A stretch of 64,000 nt of DNA from Antilocapra americana (taxonomy: Eukaryota > Chordata > Mammalia > Artiodactyla > Antilocapridae), in the NCBI GenBank assembly GCA_007570785.1, contig ML660201.1, positions 49,384,316 through 49,448,315 of the forward strand. The letters are read 5' to 3'. A program made the position numbers and the translations under genes. This document shows, one piece after another, positions 44,585 through 57,113 of the stretch. Below the pieces are notes generated by a model. The model was not told the origin of the DNA. It searched no databases and saw nothing but the letters and a program-made list of their open reading frames with translations. How positions within the stretch are numbered: the first letter of the stretch is position 1; the number at the start of each line of letters is the position of its first letter.

Positions 44585-44800
44585 AGTAATAAATAGCTGA
44601 TATTTATGGAGCACTGGCTATGAGTTTGCCATAAATTATCTCATTTAATCCTCACAATGGCTCTATGAGATAAAGTCCATCGTTACTTCCATTTTACAGA
44701 TGGAAAAACAGAGGCTCACAGAGGTTGAGTAAGTTGCCCAAGGACACACAGCTGGTATTAGCAGACGAGTTGGGATTTGATCCCTGGATGTCTGCTCTCT
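44585..44800 (-). mobile_element. MIR SINE, long copy
   Basis: Well-preserved reverse MIR: ATTTAATCCTCACAATGGCT, CATTTTACAGATGGAAAAAC, GTTGCCCAAGGACACACAGC and GGGATTTGATCCCTGGATGT. Confidence 0.92.
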
Positions 44801-44911
44801 ACCTTAGATTTCTGAGGTCCTGTCTGCACCTAAGTTTGTGAGTCCACGAATTTCCCACTTAGGAACTGACCTCCACTGGATGCAGCCTGAAGAGAAGAGC
44901 CACATGTCCTT

Positions 44912-45445
44912 TTAAAAAAAATTAAATAAACTTTATTTTTAGAGCAGTTTTAAGAGTAGAAAGTACACTTTTGTGTACTCCAAGCACAATTTTCAGTTTC
45001 ATAGAAATACTGAGTGGAAAATACAGAGATTTCCCATGTGCTTCCTGACCCTACACACATAGCCTCCTCCACCATCAACATCCTGACCAAAGTGGTATAA
45101 ACACTACAATCAATGGATTTATGCTAACACATTACTGTCACCCAAGTCCATAGCTCAGCTGAAGGTTTGTTCTCATTGTCATACAGAGATTAGGATTTGG
45201 ACAGACATAAAATGACATGTATCCACCATTATAGTATCATACGGAGCAGTCTCCCTCCTCTAAAAGCCCTCTGCCAACTCGTCTCTCTCTCCTCTAAGTC
45301 CTGAAAACCACTGATCTTTTTCTGTCTCAGTAGTCTTGCATTTTTCCAGAATGTCACATAATTTCGATCATTTCAGACTGGCTCTTTCATTGAATAAGTC
45401 TCATTGAAGTTCCCCCCATGTCTTTTCATGCTTTAGAGTAAATAG
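44912..45445 (-). mobile_element. Old L1 (L1M) 3' UTR
   Basis: On the plus strand: CTTTATTTTTAGAGCAGTTT, ACAGAGATTTCCCATGTGCT, ACATGTATCCACCATTATAG, CAGAATGTCACATAATTTCG and CCATGTCTTTTCATGCTTTA, in reverse L1M 3' UTR order. Confidence 0.88.
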
Positions 45446-45778
45446 GTTACAGTTTGTATCCAGGGTGGGAGGAAAAGCTAATAAAGCTTAAAGACAGAAA
45501 AAAGAAAGGCAGCTGAAAATGAAGCAACTGAGTCTGTGGGCTGAACAGAAGCAGAAGGAGATCTATCTGCCCCAGGGCCTCCCAAGGAGCTGCCAACCCT
45601 TCACACAGGGTCCCAGGCTGACACTCTAATCACGGTATTCAAGTGAAGGCAAACAGAGAAGCACCAACAAGAATGAAACAAGGAGGCGTGTTATCACCCA
45701 GCTTTATGCTTCTGTCCCTTTACCAGCCAAGTTGCCCATACCGGGTACAAAGAACTCATTTAAAAATAAACAAAACCT

Positions 45779-45908
45779 GGGACTTCTCTGGCAGTCCAGT
45801 GGTGAAGGCCCAGCACCTCCAATGCAGGGGGCACAGGTTCGATCCCTGGTCTGAGAACTAGACTCCAAATGCCATGTGGCATGGCCAAAAAATTTAAAAA
45901 AAAAAGAA
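45779..45908 (+). mobile_element. CHR-type SINE
   Basis: GGGACTTCTCTGGCAGTCCA head, GGTTCGATCCCTGGTCTGAG B-box, ATGGCCAAAAAATTTAAAAA tail. Confidence 0.92.
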
Positions 45909-45909
45909 A

Positions 45910-46372
45910 TCCTGGGGAGAGGGATAAATTAGGAGGCTGGGATTAAGATGTGTGCTTAGTCGTTCAGTCATGTCTGAATCTTTGTGACTCCATGGACTGT
46001 AACCTACCAAGCTCCTCTGTCTATGGGATTCTTCAGGCAAGAATACTGGGGTGAGTTGCCATTTTCTCTTTTGGGAGATCTTCCTGACCCAGGGATCAAA
46101 CCCTCGCCTCCTGTGTCTCCTGCATTGGCAGGCAGATTCTTTACTTGTTGAGCCATCAGGGATTAACATATATGGTCTACTATATATAAAACAGATAATC
46201 AGCACGACCTGCTGTACAGCACAGGGAACTCTCTTCAACATTCTGTAATAACCTATACGGGCAAAGAATCCAAAAAAGAATAGACCTCTGTCTATGTCTA
46301 ACTCAGTCACAATACCTAAAACACAACACTGTAGATCAACCACATTCCAATATGAAATAAACATTTTAAAAA
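45910..46372 (+). mobile_element. L1 3' end split by a Bov-tA SINE
   Basis: L1 sequence (GGGATAAATTAGGAGGCTGG) is interrupted at 45946 and resumes at about 46159 with GATTAACATATATGGTCTAC, CTGTACAGCACAGGGAACTC and ACACAACACTGTAGATCAAC. Confidence 0.85.
45947..46158 (-). mobile_element. Bov-tA SINE nested in L1
   Basis: Reverse copy from CTTAGTCGTTCAGTCATGTC to TTGAGCCATCA. GGGATTAA occurs at 45939-45946 and 46159-46166 and is the likely 8-base target-site duplication. Confidence 0.88.
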
Positions 46373-47579
46373 TCAGTCCTGTGGCCATGTTATGAGCGTG
46401 GAGTTTTTGTGTGAGTTTAAGCATGCTAAACATACTAACATACTATTTCATTACATGTAAATATTTAAAATATGCCACAAACTTTGAACTCTACTCTGAT
46501 GCTATTTGTTTTCAAATATACTGGGAGCCTCAACAAATCAAAGCAGCCAGGACCTCTCTTGACCTTACGAGGCGCCATCCGCTGGGGTTCTGGGAAAAAA
46601 AGAAGTTAAAAAAGAGCGTGTGTCTCTGTTGCTCAGCCCTGTCCCAGAAGAGAGGATCAGAATCTGGAACAGGCTGATGAAGGATTTAGGACACGGCATG
46701 GGGTTCCAGTGAGAACAGAGGGAGGGTGCATCCAACCCACCCAGGGCTGGCCCTCTGTTCCATGGGCTCCAGAAAATTCCATTGCTGTTGCTAAGTATCC
46801 TGTCTTCTTTGTGAGACGGGAGATCCACAGTTGTAGGTAAATGAGACACCTTATTTTTGTTAAGCAAATGAATTTCGTGATCAAGGACTTTCCATTTGCA
46901 GAGTATATTTGAATATAAAGATAAGATATGTATCTGTCTCTTGTGTAAAAGATGCCTGGGTGTGAAGGATGGTGATCAGTCAGGGGGCCGCCTCAACCCT
47001 CTCCTCTCTGCTCATCACAGATGTTCCATTGACTTCTTGGGCCACGTGATGATCACCACCGACCCTAGGTCCTGCCTGCTGGAGTCCAGGCCTCCACAGG
47101 AAGACTGACTCTACTGTCTCTGTCTCAAACGCTGATTCTCGGAAAGAAACTCTGATTGGCTGGAGGTCAGGTCAGGTGATTCCCCAGCTCACTCACAGTT
47201 GCTGAGGGGTGGCCGTTGCCCTGTATTAACGAGGGCTCTGTGAACTAAGCAGACACCACAAACAGGGAGAAGAAATGTCATGACCCTTCCAGTCTGCTCT
47301 AGAAGGGAGGGAACAGGTATTTCTGTGGCCCCTCTTCAGCTCATGGAGACACTTTGGGGGAGAGAGGAGATACTTGAAGCTGCCAAAAAGGCATCATTTA
47401 CTTCTCAGCCAATTCTCTGTGGTGCTAACAGTGAGGCCCTGGAGCCGATGGAAACAATCCATTAGCCTTTTGGTTACTAGCCTACCCACCACACCCCCAC
47501 TGCTTACACACACATGCATCTCACAGTTGAGTAAAGGGGGACATAATAATCATCTGTACAACAGAGGTGCAGGCATTTT

Positions 47580-48450
47580 CAGGGAGTGTGTTATGGAACT
47601 AAGGTAATATTTAAGGGGAGATCTGAAGGCTGAGAAAAAGCCAAGCTCTCAGACATCAGGCGAACATTCCTGCAGAGGGAAGGCCAGTCAGTGTGGCTAG
47701 AACCTGGGAGCGCTGGAGGCTCAGCACTGTTGCTGAGCCCAGCAGGGCTGGGGCAGAGGAGTGCTTTCATAGCTGAGTTTGGCATTGAGTGTTGCTAAAG
47801 CGGGGCTTCCTGGGTGGCAGAAGTGGTAAAGAAGCTACCTGCCAATGCAGGAGACGTAAGAGATGCAGGTTCAATCCTTGGGTCGGAAAGATCCCCCTGG
47901 AGAATCCCATGGACAGAGGAGCCTGGCGGGCTACTGTCCGCATGGTGGCCAAGAGGTGACCGAAAGGGCTTAGCACGCCTGTGTGTTGTTAAAGTAAACA
48001 GTGATCTGAACTAAAAGCAGTGGACCGTCTTGAGATAACTCCCGAGATTGCGGATTGAGATGTGGGAGGCAAGGAACAGGAGAGAACCAAGGAGAATTCC
48101 TAAGTTTCTCATTCAAGCAATTGGATGGCTGGGTGATGCTCATTTACTGGAAGGTAACAGGGTTGGAGGGAGAAATCAAGAGAAGAGGCGAAGAAGCCAG
48201 CTGAGCAGCCAGAAGTGAGGTCTGGCTGGACATTAGGTCTGGAGTCACTGGTGTTGGGAGTTGTGAGCCTGAGGGAGCTCACCTGGATTGGGGGCGGTGG
48301 GGGGGGTGGCATGTAGCTAGAGGACACATGGCCCAGGATCAGGTCTTGAAGCACTCAGCAAGGCAAAAGCCAGACAAGGAGACTGAGGCAGAGTGACCAG
48401 GGAGCTCCCAGGAGAAGAGGGGAAAGAGTATGTGACATTAACAGGAGGCT
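47580..48450 (+). mobile_element. Ancient mammal-wide dispersed repeat (family not named)
   Basis: GGGGAGATCTGAAGGCTGAG, CCAGTCAGTGTGGCTAGAAC, and later CAGGTCTTGAAGCACTCAGC and GAGGCAGAGTGACCAGGGAG follow the order of a common old mammalian repeat that begins with a TTTATTGAGCACCTACTGTG-type segment. It is interrupted by a Bov-tA at 47803-47985. Related pieces lie at 51415, 53830 and 57525. Confidence 0.45.
47803..47985 (+). mobile_element. Bov-tA SINE with internal deletion
   Basis: GGGGCTTCCTGGGTGGCAGA head; the segment after GATCCCCCTGGAGAA skips directly to TCCCATGGACAGAGGAGCC, so the usual block around CCACTCCAGTATTCTTGCC is missing. Confidence 0.9.
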
Positions 48451-49807
48451 CTATCCCTGTCGTGGGTTTGCACCATGCAGGACACTGGCGGAGCAGTGGC
48501 CCATGGCTTCCCCTGGTGTCATGGGGACATGGGCTGGCTGTTTCATTTGGGTAATAAGGAAGTGGGTGACGCCAGGGCAGAAGATTTGGGGACCTTTGTG
48601 CTATGTCTGCAGAGCAACGTGAAAAAGGAAAACAATGCCTGTGACATTTACATCAGCCAGCATGGTTGGGGTGTGAGCTGGGAGGGCAGCCTGAGAAACT
48701 GTGAACTGGGAACCTGAGTGTGAAGCCACTCCCCATCACCACCGCCCCGCCCCACCCCCCAGGAGGAGAAGGGCCTGGCCACGTGGAGAACCTGAGCCCT
48801 ACAGACAGGAAGGAGGAGTGCCCTGTTTATTTCTGTCTGCCTGATTTCACTTCTGCTGACGTCTTCACACCCACCCTCCTCCTCTTCTTGAAGCCTCAAT
48901 GGTTTAGGAGCTAAAAATGTAGCCCTGAGGCCAAAGCTGTGTGTCATGCTTGGTCAGTTTGGCACAAGCAGCCTACCAGGGAACTCAAGATGCGAAATAC
49001 TGAGAAGTAAAAAGTTCCACGATCCTCTAAACCTATAAAAACACAAACCCCCAAAGATGGAAAAGATGTACCCCACGCCCTCCAAGCACTGCACCAGGCA
49101 CCCAGCACATCTGAGGGCTGGCTGGAGCCACTGTTTCTTTTTCCTGTCAAAATAACTGGGACTTTTGGGTTGAAAATGATTTCATGGTTTCATTTCCTTC
49201 GAGGACATCTAGCTCTCATTGACGTGAACATGCTTCATGGAAACTCCTACTGCAGCGGGCTGGCTCTCCTGGGTGAACTTCATCCTAGGCGAGCAGGGAG
49301 GTCTGGGCCCCTGTCCTGCAGTCCCCACCCACTGGAGTGCTGACCAGGCTGGGATTCCCCAGACCCCAGGCTTCTTCCCCTGATAGGGCCCAAGTTTACC
49401 GCTGGGCTGGGAGAGAACGGCTGGCCCTGGTGACCACGGGCAGGCCCTCCAGTCTCTTACTGTGGGGAGCAGGACTGCCTGATGCCCTGAAGCCAGGCTC
49501 TGAGCCCAGGGGCGTGAGGCCACACATCCCATGGGCTGCACCCAGCCCCTGGCTGAGCTAGGTGGGTACAGATGCTAAGCCAGGCCTGTTCCTGGGAGAC
49601 GCGGGGCCCCTCCACAGGCAACTCTGGCCTGAAGAAGACCTTCCTTTGTCCTTCCTTCTCTCCTTCCCCAGGGTTAACCAGCATCTCCATCTGCAGGTTC
49701 TCCAAGCCTCTGTATCTGCCTCCCCCTCCTCCTATGCAGACATTTACTCCAAGACTCTCGCACTTGGAATTTCATCTTGGTATTTGTGTCTCAGAGGACC
49801 CAAGTTA

Positions 49808-50015
49808 GGCTTCCCAGGTGGCTCAGTGGTAACGAATTCGCCTGCCAATGCAGGAGATGCAGGTTCCACCCCTGGGTTGGGAAGATGCCCTGGAGAAGGC
49901 AATGGCACCCCATGCCAGTGTTCTTGCCTGGAGAATCGCATGGACAGAAGAGCCTGGTGGGCTACAGTCCAGGGAGTCTCAGGGAGCCGGACACAACTGA
50001 GCATGCACACACATG
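49808..50015 (+). mobile_element. Bov-tA SINE
   Basis: GGCTTCCCAGGTGGCTCAGT head, GGTTCCACCCCTGGGTTGGG, and a GAGCCGGACACAACTGAGCA end followed by a CATGCACACACATG tail. Confidence 0.93.
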
Positions 50016-50111
50016 GGGACCCAAGTTAACACGCCGAGAGCTTCCAGAAATTGACAGGAGTGTTGTGCACGGCACCAGTGTTCACTGCCTAGGGGGCAAG
50101 GTTAGTCTTCT

Positions 50112-50222
50112 TTTTTAATTGGAGGATAATTGATTTGCAGTACCATGCTGGTTTCTGCCATCCGCAACATGAGTTGGCCATAGGCATGCCTATGTGCCCG
50201 CCGACTCGAACCTCCCTCCCCA
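50112..50222 (-). mobile_element. L1 fragment
   Basis: TTTAATTGGAGGATAATTGA and CTGCCATCCGCAACATGAGT match the reverse of a ruminant L1 3' UTR. Confidence 0.65.
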
Positions 50223-50814
50223 AGGTCAGTCTTATGCACAGCTTATGTCAAAGCCCGTCTCTAACTGGCGTCATCCCTCTGTCCCCTTCTGAAGAGACAC
50301 AGATTCCCTCACGAGGGTTACACACGACATCCCCATGCCTCTTGGTGCCAGCTGTAGCACGCTGACGCTGAGCCCCAGCCTGTCTTAATCCATCCACCCA
50401 AGTCACCACGTGTCCCCATGATGGGTGCCTGGGTGAGCCGGTGACTCCCAGGTTCCAGTGTGAGGGGAAAAGCGACCTCACGCTGAGGAACACAAAGGGC
50501 ATTGGCACACAGTCGGCAGTCCCTCCTCCTGTTTGTCGGGGAATGTCACTTTAACCAGGGATTCTGGGTGCCAGGAGACTAGAGAAGAGGGATGGGAGAG
50601 GAGGTGGGTGAGGTAACCGGATTATTTTACCACTAAGGGGAGGTGTGGGAGCGGCAGTGTGTGGAATTTGGGCAGGAGGTTAGAGAAAGCAGACAGGAAG
50701 GAGTAGCTGGGTCGAACAGCAGCCATCCCACCCCGCTGAATTCACGTCACATTGTGACATTATTTAGAAAATAGAGGAGTTACAGATGTCTTCAGTCAAA
50801 AGGATATCAAACCG

Positions 50815-51025
50815 GGGACTTCCCTGGTGGTCCAGTGGCTAAGACTGTGCACTCCTAATGCAGGGGGTCCAGGGTTCGATCCCTGGTCAGGGAACAAGAT
50901 CCCACATGCCACATCTAAGAGTTCAAGTGCCACAACTAAAGATCTCACATGCCACAACAAAGATCAAAGATCCCTCGAGCCGCAGCTGAGACCCAGCACA
51001 GCCAAAAAAAATAAATATCTTAAAA
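50815..51025 (+). mobile_element. CHR-type SINE
   Basis: GGGGACTTCCCTGGTGGTCC head, AGGGTTCGATCCCTGGTCAG B-box, and an ACAGCCAAAAAAAATAAATA tail. Confidence 0.93.
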
Positions 51026-51053
51026 AAGATGACGTCAAACCAGAGCAGGGTGG

Positions 51054-51362
51054 GCTCTAAATCCAACATGACTGGTGTCCCTACAAGAAGAGGAGAGACA
51101 CAGAAGCCGGGAGGAGAGGCCATGTGAAGACAGAGGCAGAGGCTGGAGCAATCCAAGGGCGAATGAGGAATGGGAAGATCGCGGCAACCACGGGAAACTA
51201 GGGAGAGGCAAAGATTCTCCCGGAGAGCCTTGGGAAGGGGCGTGGCCTAGCTGCAACCCTGACTCTGGGCTTCGGGTCTCCAGAGCCACGAGAGAGAAGA
51301 TGTTTGCGCTTAAAGCATGGACTTGTGGTCTGTTGTCATGGCAGCCCTGGAAAATGATACTG
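51054..51362 (+). mobile_element. MLT1-type MaLR LTR fragment
   Basis: AATCCAACATGACTGGTGTC, AAGAGGAGAGACACAGAAGC, GCCATGTGAAGACAGAGGCA and GATTCTCCCGGAGAGCC are the second half of an MLT1 (ERVL-MaLR) LTR. Non-coding. Confidence 0.85.
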
Positions 51363-51414
51363 CAGGGTCCCATGGTGAGGCACGCTGGTGAAAGCATGGC
51401 AGTCACAGCTCACT

Positions 51415-51780
51415 CACTCATTCAGCAATTACTTACTTGCACCTGGTCAGTGCCTGGCCCTGTGCTCAGTGCCCAGGAAGCCTCGGGGATGAAGTAGACG
51501 TGCCCCTGGCCCGGTGGAGCCCCCAGCCAACAGGAGACAGATGCGCCTGGGACAGTCGCACCATGGATGGAGAATCACGGGTTGTAAAAAGTGCTGGGGA
51601 AGGCAAAGAACACATTCCTGTGAATGCGATCGGGCATGAGGGACAGGTGAGCAGTGGAGTCGTCAGGGAGGACTCTGCCAGGAGGTGACGCTTCAACCAG
51701 GACCGCGTTGGAGGCCAAGGGGAAGAACCAGAGGAAGGGTGTCTGGGCGGTTGGGCATCTGGACCGAGCGGGTGGCGGGG
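51415..51780 (+). mobile_element. Ancient mammal-wide dispersed repeat (same family as at 47580)
   Basis: Begins CACTCATTCAGCAATTACTT, GGCCCTGTGCTCAGTGCCCA, and continues to GGGAGGACTCTGCCAGGAGG. Old and diverged. Confidence 0.45.
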
Positions 51781-51900
51781 CAGCACTCACCCTTCAGGAA
51801 CTGAAAGAGGGTGTGGCCAAGCTCATGAGCTGGGTGGGGTGCAGCTGGGAGAGGGAGGCAACCTCCTAGGGCTTACTGGGGTTCCGGATTCAAAATCAGT

Positions 51901-52203
51901 GAGAACTTCCCTGGAGATACAGTGGATAGGAACCTGCCTACCAATGCAGGGGACATGGGTTCAATCCCTGTTCTGGGAAGATTCCACATGCCACGGAGCA
52001 ACTAAGCCCGTGCGCCACAACTACTGAACCCAGGTGCTGCAACTCCTGAAGCCCACGGGCCTAGTGCCCGGGCTCCCCAGCACGAGAAGCCATCACAACG
52101 GCACCAAATCGAAGAGTAGCCCCTGCTCACTGCAATTAGAGAAAGACCGCCCTTGGAAACGAAGACCCAGCACAACCAAAATTAATCAATTAATTAAAAA
52201 AAA
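51901..52203 (+). mobile_element. ART2/CHR-type SINE, long form
   Basis: GAGAACTTCCCTGGAGATAC head, GGTTCAATCCCTGTTCTGGG, ACGGAGCAACTAAGCCCGTG, ACGAAGACCCAGCACAACCA, A-rich tail. Confidence 0.9.
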
Positions 52204-52989
52204 TCGGTGCGAACACTCCCAATTAAACCGTCCCCCCAGCTGGTGACGCTCATGAACGGATTTTAAAATGGGGAGAAGAGGGTGGAGGCCCGGATGAAAA
52301 GCCAGGATGAAGTGCTGTCATCTCCTGGGCAGTGGTGGGTCCCCTTAGAGGAAAATGCACCCCACACTCCTGCTTCAGGTGTGTGCAGACCTCAGACCGA
52401 GTCTAAAAGGAGAAACAGGCCTCCACCTGGCCTCCAAATTGAGAGGAAAAGGCAGGAAAGCAGAGGGCGTAGAGACCACACATCTGCCCTTCACAGCAAG
52501 GCACCTTGACTGTCCCCTGAGGCTGGGCGGTGCCTCTGCAAGTGCGGCTGCCTTACTCAGGGGCACTGTTTAGAGAAGAATCTGCTCTGGGGCTCCGCTC
52601 TCTCAACGCTGCCCCGGACCTCAGAGGCCCTGCTGCTCCTGCGTGTGGGTGTCTCTTCCCTACACAGAAAGGAGGAACCTGGGAGGAAAAGCTGGGAAGG
52701 TCGAGAGGCGGGTCTCCCTTGGAGGGTCACAGATGGCAGCACTCAGCAGGGCTTCCCTCCCCTCTCCCGCGAGTCGGCAGGAGCAGGCCGGGACCCTGGG
52801 GGAGAGAAATTCTCAGCACCTCTGGCTTCAACTGAAGTCTCGCTGTCCCATGTGGGTCTCCATTTTTATGTCTGTGTGCCTCTCACTTCTTTACTTGATG
52901 GTAAGCATTCATTCACTGGCTCACTCAGTTTTTTCAACCAATATCCATTGTAATCAATACTCTTGAACTGCAAACAGCATCAACCTCAG

Positions 52990-53260
52990 ACAAAACCAGG
53001 ATCTTTAATGTGGCTAAACAGGCTCCGACCCACCTCTTCACGGTCCCCTGCCCTCACTCACTCTGTCCTGGCCACTCATACCTTTCAGTTCCTTAATGAT
53101 GCTGAGTAATTTCTTGTCACCAAGCATTTGCACAGGCTGTGCCCTCTGCTGGGACCACCCTACCTTCCAGTTTTTACCAACTCCCACTCCCTCTCAGAAG
53201 CTGGAGATCGCCTCATCACCCCCCACCCCAGAAGCCAGTTCATTGCCGTCTCACTTGGAC
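52990..53260 (+). mobile_element. Possible L2 LINE fragment
   Basis: AGCATTTGCACAGGCTGTGC and CTCTGCTGGGACCACCCTAC fit an L2-type 3' region. Weak. Confidence 0.45.
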
Positions 53261-53849
53261 ATCATCCAGCTGCTACTGCTTCTGTCTTGAGTGTCAGGGG
53301 ATCCATCTTTGGAACCCACGACTCAGACTTGGGGACCACCGTTTTCTCCAAGAATGGGTGGCCCATCCAGCCTCATTTTCATCATGTGACTCTGGCACTT
53401 AGACTGATGGAAGTGTTCTTGGAAACAAGTTTACGAAGTGAAACTGGGCGGGTGCCGATGTGCCCTCGGTCAGTGAGGACGCCAGGAAGGCCGTCTCTGG
53501 GTCACCTGCTGCTCACCCCCACTCTTATCCAGTCCTCCTCCCAGGAAGTCAATGCCGACATCTTTCCTTCCTCCAGAGAATGCCCTAGTTTCTTCTAGAT
53601 AGGCACAGAATGCCCCAATATGCTTCTCCTTCCAGAACAACCATCCACAAAACCTGCCCAGTGCTGATGTCCCTGCCTTGGATCACTTTGCTGTCCCCTC
53701 TTCCTAACCACCTGACAGAGCTGCGTCTTTCAGATGGGCTGGGTGCACGGATCAAGGACCTCTCTGCTCTGGGCCTGACTGAAGACCCAGTGCAAAACCC
53801 TGTACTAAATGCCATGTCGACCCTACACCCCTCTGGTACCACACTCATC

Positions 53850-54180
53850 CAGACATCTGTTTGTTCATTCAAGAATAATTTAGTAAGTGTTCGTTTTTGA
53901 CCCAATTCACAACCACTATCTATTGAGGGGAAACAGTGAAGGGTGAGACACAACCCTTGTTCTTGAGGAGCCTATGTGGTGAGGGGATGGAGTGGGGGCA
54001 GGAGAGAGTAGAAATCCAGCTCATTCCAAAGCAATGGGGCAAAGGCATGGAGGAAGGTGTGTGTAGCAGTGGTGGGGAAAGAACTCTAACGTAGCTAAGA
54101 GGCTCCAGGAAGGTTTCCTGGAGGGAAGGCTTGGAGGTGAAGTGTGGTTGGCCTGGTAAAGAAGAATGTCATTTATAAAT
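53850..54180 (+). mobile_element. Ancient mammal-wide dispersed repeat (same family as at 47580)
   Basis: TTGTTCATTCAAGAATAATT, ACAACCCTTGTTCTTGAGGA and TTTCCTGGAGGGAAGGCTTG are in the family order. Diverged. Confidence 0.4.
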
Positions 54181-54754
54181 CTGGCAGAGTAGCTGGGGAT
54201 GATGTTCAGAGTTGCCAGGTCTCCTTGGCCACCTGGTCAGAGGCCATTTCTGCTGGAGGGAGGGGCCTGATACCCACTCAAGACTTGAAACTAAGTGAAC
54301 TGAAACTACCAAAGCTATGACTGACTCCCTGAAGAGTTTAGCAAGTCCTTTCTGGGAAGACTACTACCCACCTCATCCTCTAGTGTGCTTTTATAACTAT
54401 ACCTGGCATACAGTGAAAAAAAAAAAAGTTATGACACATGAAGAAGCAGGAAAATGTGATCTATCAAGAGAAAAGAAACAGAAAGCAGAAACACACACAG
54501 ACACCCACGTGTTGGAACACTGTAAAGAAGAGGCATTTAAAATAACTTTAAATATGTTTTAAAAGTTATGTAAAAAGATAACAAATATAGGAAAAAATGA
54601 CTAATGCAATAGAAAAATGAAAACTTATTTTAAAAAAGCAAATGGAAAAATGTGAATTAAGGTATATGGTATCAGAAATGAAGAATTCCTTACATAAGTT
54701 TAACAGCAGACTAGGCACAGAGTAAGAAAGAATCAGTGAACTCAAAGACATGCA

Positions 54755-55425
54755 AGTAAATCTATAATTCATACAACCCAGGAATTACAGTCTTGGGCAT
54801 TTACCCCAGAGAAATAAATGCTTATGTTCACACAAAAGCCTATACATACATAGCTTTATTGGTAATAGCTAAAAACTGGAAACAACTCAAATGTCCTAAA
54901 GATAGTAGTACATACCATGGAATGCATCTCAGTAATAAAAAGGAACAGACTACTGATAAATGCAAAAACTTGGATGAACTTCAAGGGACTTTTGCTAAGC
55001 AAAAAAAAAAGCCAGTCCTACAGGTTACATACCATATGGTTCCATTTATGTAACAATCTTGAAATGACAAAATTATAGAGATGGAGAACAGATTAGTTAT
55101 TATCAGGGGCTAGGAATAGGGTGTTGATGTGGTAGGAGGTAGGGTGGCTATAAAAAGGCAACCAAGGAATCCTTATACTCCCTGTTCCGTATCTTGACCA
55201 CGGTGGGGGACACACGAGCCCACCATTGTGATCAAATTGCACTCGACTAAGCACATGCACACACACACACACCGGATCAGTACAAGTAAAACGGAGGAAA
55301 TCTGAATAAGGTCAGTGGATTCTATTAATATCATTATCCTGGTTGTGACATTGTACTGTAGCTCTGCAAGATGTTATCACTGGCGGAACAGCACAAGATC
55401 TGTTCGTAGTATTTCTTACAAATGC
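54755..55425 (+). mobile_element. Old L1 (L1M) 3' region
   Basis: ACCCCAGAGAAATAAATGCT, AACTGGAAACAACTCAAATG, ACATACCATATGGTTCCATT and CTGGTTGTGACATTGTACTG are in L1M order. Stops in every frame. Confidence 0.82.
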
Positions 55426-55489
55426 ATGCAATTTGATTTTTTTTATTTTAAAGAAAGAAAAGAAAAAAGAACAGAACAGAGGACCAGAA

Positions 55490-56340
55490 GACTGTGAGAT
55501 AACATCTATGATCTAACGTAAATGCAAGTGACATATCAGAAAGGGAGGGAAGTAAAAAATGGGGCAGCAGAATTAAAGATTTAACAGTAGAGAGTCTTCT
55601 AAAATTATTGAATGCTATCTCACAGATACATGAATCTCATGAACCCAAGCAGGGTAAAAACAAAGAAAACCATATCCAGGGAGTGGGTATCCTTAGGGGA
55701 AATACCCTAGTCAAACCACTGAAACACAGAGTAAAAGAGAAAACCTTAAAAGTAGCCAAAGGAAATAACATATCTTCAGTCGAATAACTAAAAGAATGAT
55801 GGCTAAAGTTCATCAGAAACAATTAAAGCCAGAAATCAATAGAAGGGCATCTAAAATGTCAAAAGAAATTTGTCACCAAGATATCTATATCCAGTGAAAG
55901 TAGAAGGAGAATTTTTTTTTTTCACACAAACAAAGGCTGACAAATTTGACAGAATTTACTGCCAGCAGAAGCACTATAAGAAACACCAAAGAAAATTCTT
56001 GAGGCCAATGGGAAATTATCTCAGATCAAAAGTCAGATCTGCAGGAAGAATCAAGAATATACAAAATGGTAGGTACTTGGGCAAATAAAAAAGACAATTT
56101 TTTTCTTTTTAAAGCAAAAATAGTAAGCAATTTGTGTGGGATTTATAACAAAATAATTTGACAATATTTGACAGAAGGGCAGGAGAGAATAGTTCTGTAA
56201 GAGTTCAGTCTGTCCACTGTCAAGTGATATAATATTAACTCAAGGAAGATGATTATTGGTTAAGCTTGCACATTGCAATTTAAGATATCCACGAAAAATA
56301 ACAGAAGGAGATATAATAAATACATTATCTTTTAAATACT
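55490..56340 (+). mobile_element. Old L1-derived internal sequence
   Basis: AACAATTAAAGCCAGAAATC, TATATCCAGTGAAAGTAGAA, GAATTTACTGCCAGCAGAAG and ATTCTTGAGGCCAATGGGAA resemble internal L1M/HAL1 sequence. Not coding now. Confidence 0.6.
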
Positions 56341-56359
56341 CATGACAACTAGGCAGAAT

Positions 56360-56475
56360 GGACATTACCACACAATTTCACAGGTAAAGAAACTGAGGCT
56401 TGGAGAGGCAAAGGCTTTGCCTGCAGGCACCAGATTGAAAACAGATGCACCAGAACTCAACCCAAGTTTTCAGAC
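56360..56475 (-). mobile_element. MIR SINE
   Basis: TTTCACAGGTAAAGAAACTG, AGGCTTGGAGAGGCAAAGGC and ACCAGAACTCAACCCAAGT match the reverse MIR core. Confidence 0.72.
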
Positions 56476-56534
56476 CCCTCCCTCAAACCCAATGTCCCCC
56501 CTCATCATTCTGAAGTTCAACAAACTTCCTCTGT

Positions 56535-56705
56535 GCAGGACCAGACAATAAATATTTTAGGCTTTGTGGGCCATAGAGTCTCTGTCACAACTACTGAACG
56601 CTGCAAAAACAACCAGAAAATTCATAAATGGCAATGTTGTGATAAAATTTTATTTACAAAAACAGGTGGAGGGCTAGATTTGGCCCATGGGTCACTGTTT
56701 GCCTT
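56535..56705. mobile_element. Ancient DNA-transposon remnant (hAT-like, family uncertain)
   Basis: ATAAATATTTTAGGCTTTGT, CTCTGTCACAACTACTGAAC, TTTTATTTACAAAAACAGGT and GGCTAGATTTGGCCCATGGG form a well-known mammalian repeat pattern whose name I cannot fix. Confidence 0.55.
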
Positions 56706-57110
56706 ATTCTACTGTCCAGCGGTTTTTGTGTTGTTGTTTTTTTTGACTCTGGCCCAGAGAGGATCATTGTGACCCACAGTCAGAGCCCAGGGCCACCAGC
56801 ATAGCAACAGGCTCTTTTTGGTCTATGGCTGTCCACCTGTCTCCCCTGCCTGGCTCCCATGGGCCCTACCCCGCCTTATGATAAATAGAAACCTTAGTTC
56901 CTTCTCATTCCTGCCTCAGGGGAAATAGCCAATGAAAGGCTTACTGCATCCCATTTTGCTCCCTCACCATTGTCAACCTTAAAATAAAGCCACAGTGCTC
57001 CCTCCAGCAGCAGCTCACTGCCTTGTCTCCACGTGGCCTTTGCTTGAAGCTCCCTCTCCTGAGGGCCTCCAGTCGTTGGAGTCAGCCCAGCTCTTGACAA
57101 TCAAGACTTT

Positions 57111-57113
<3 letters not shown>

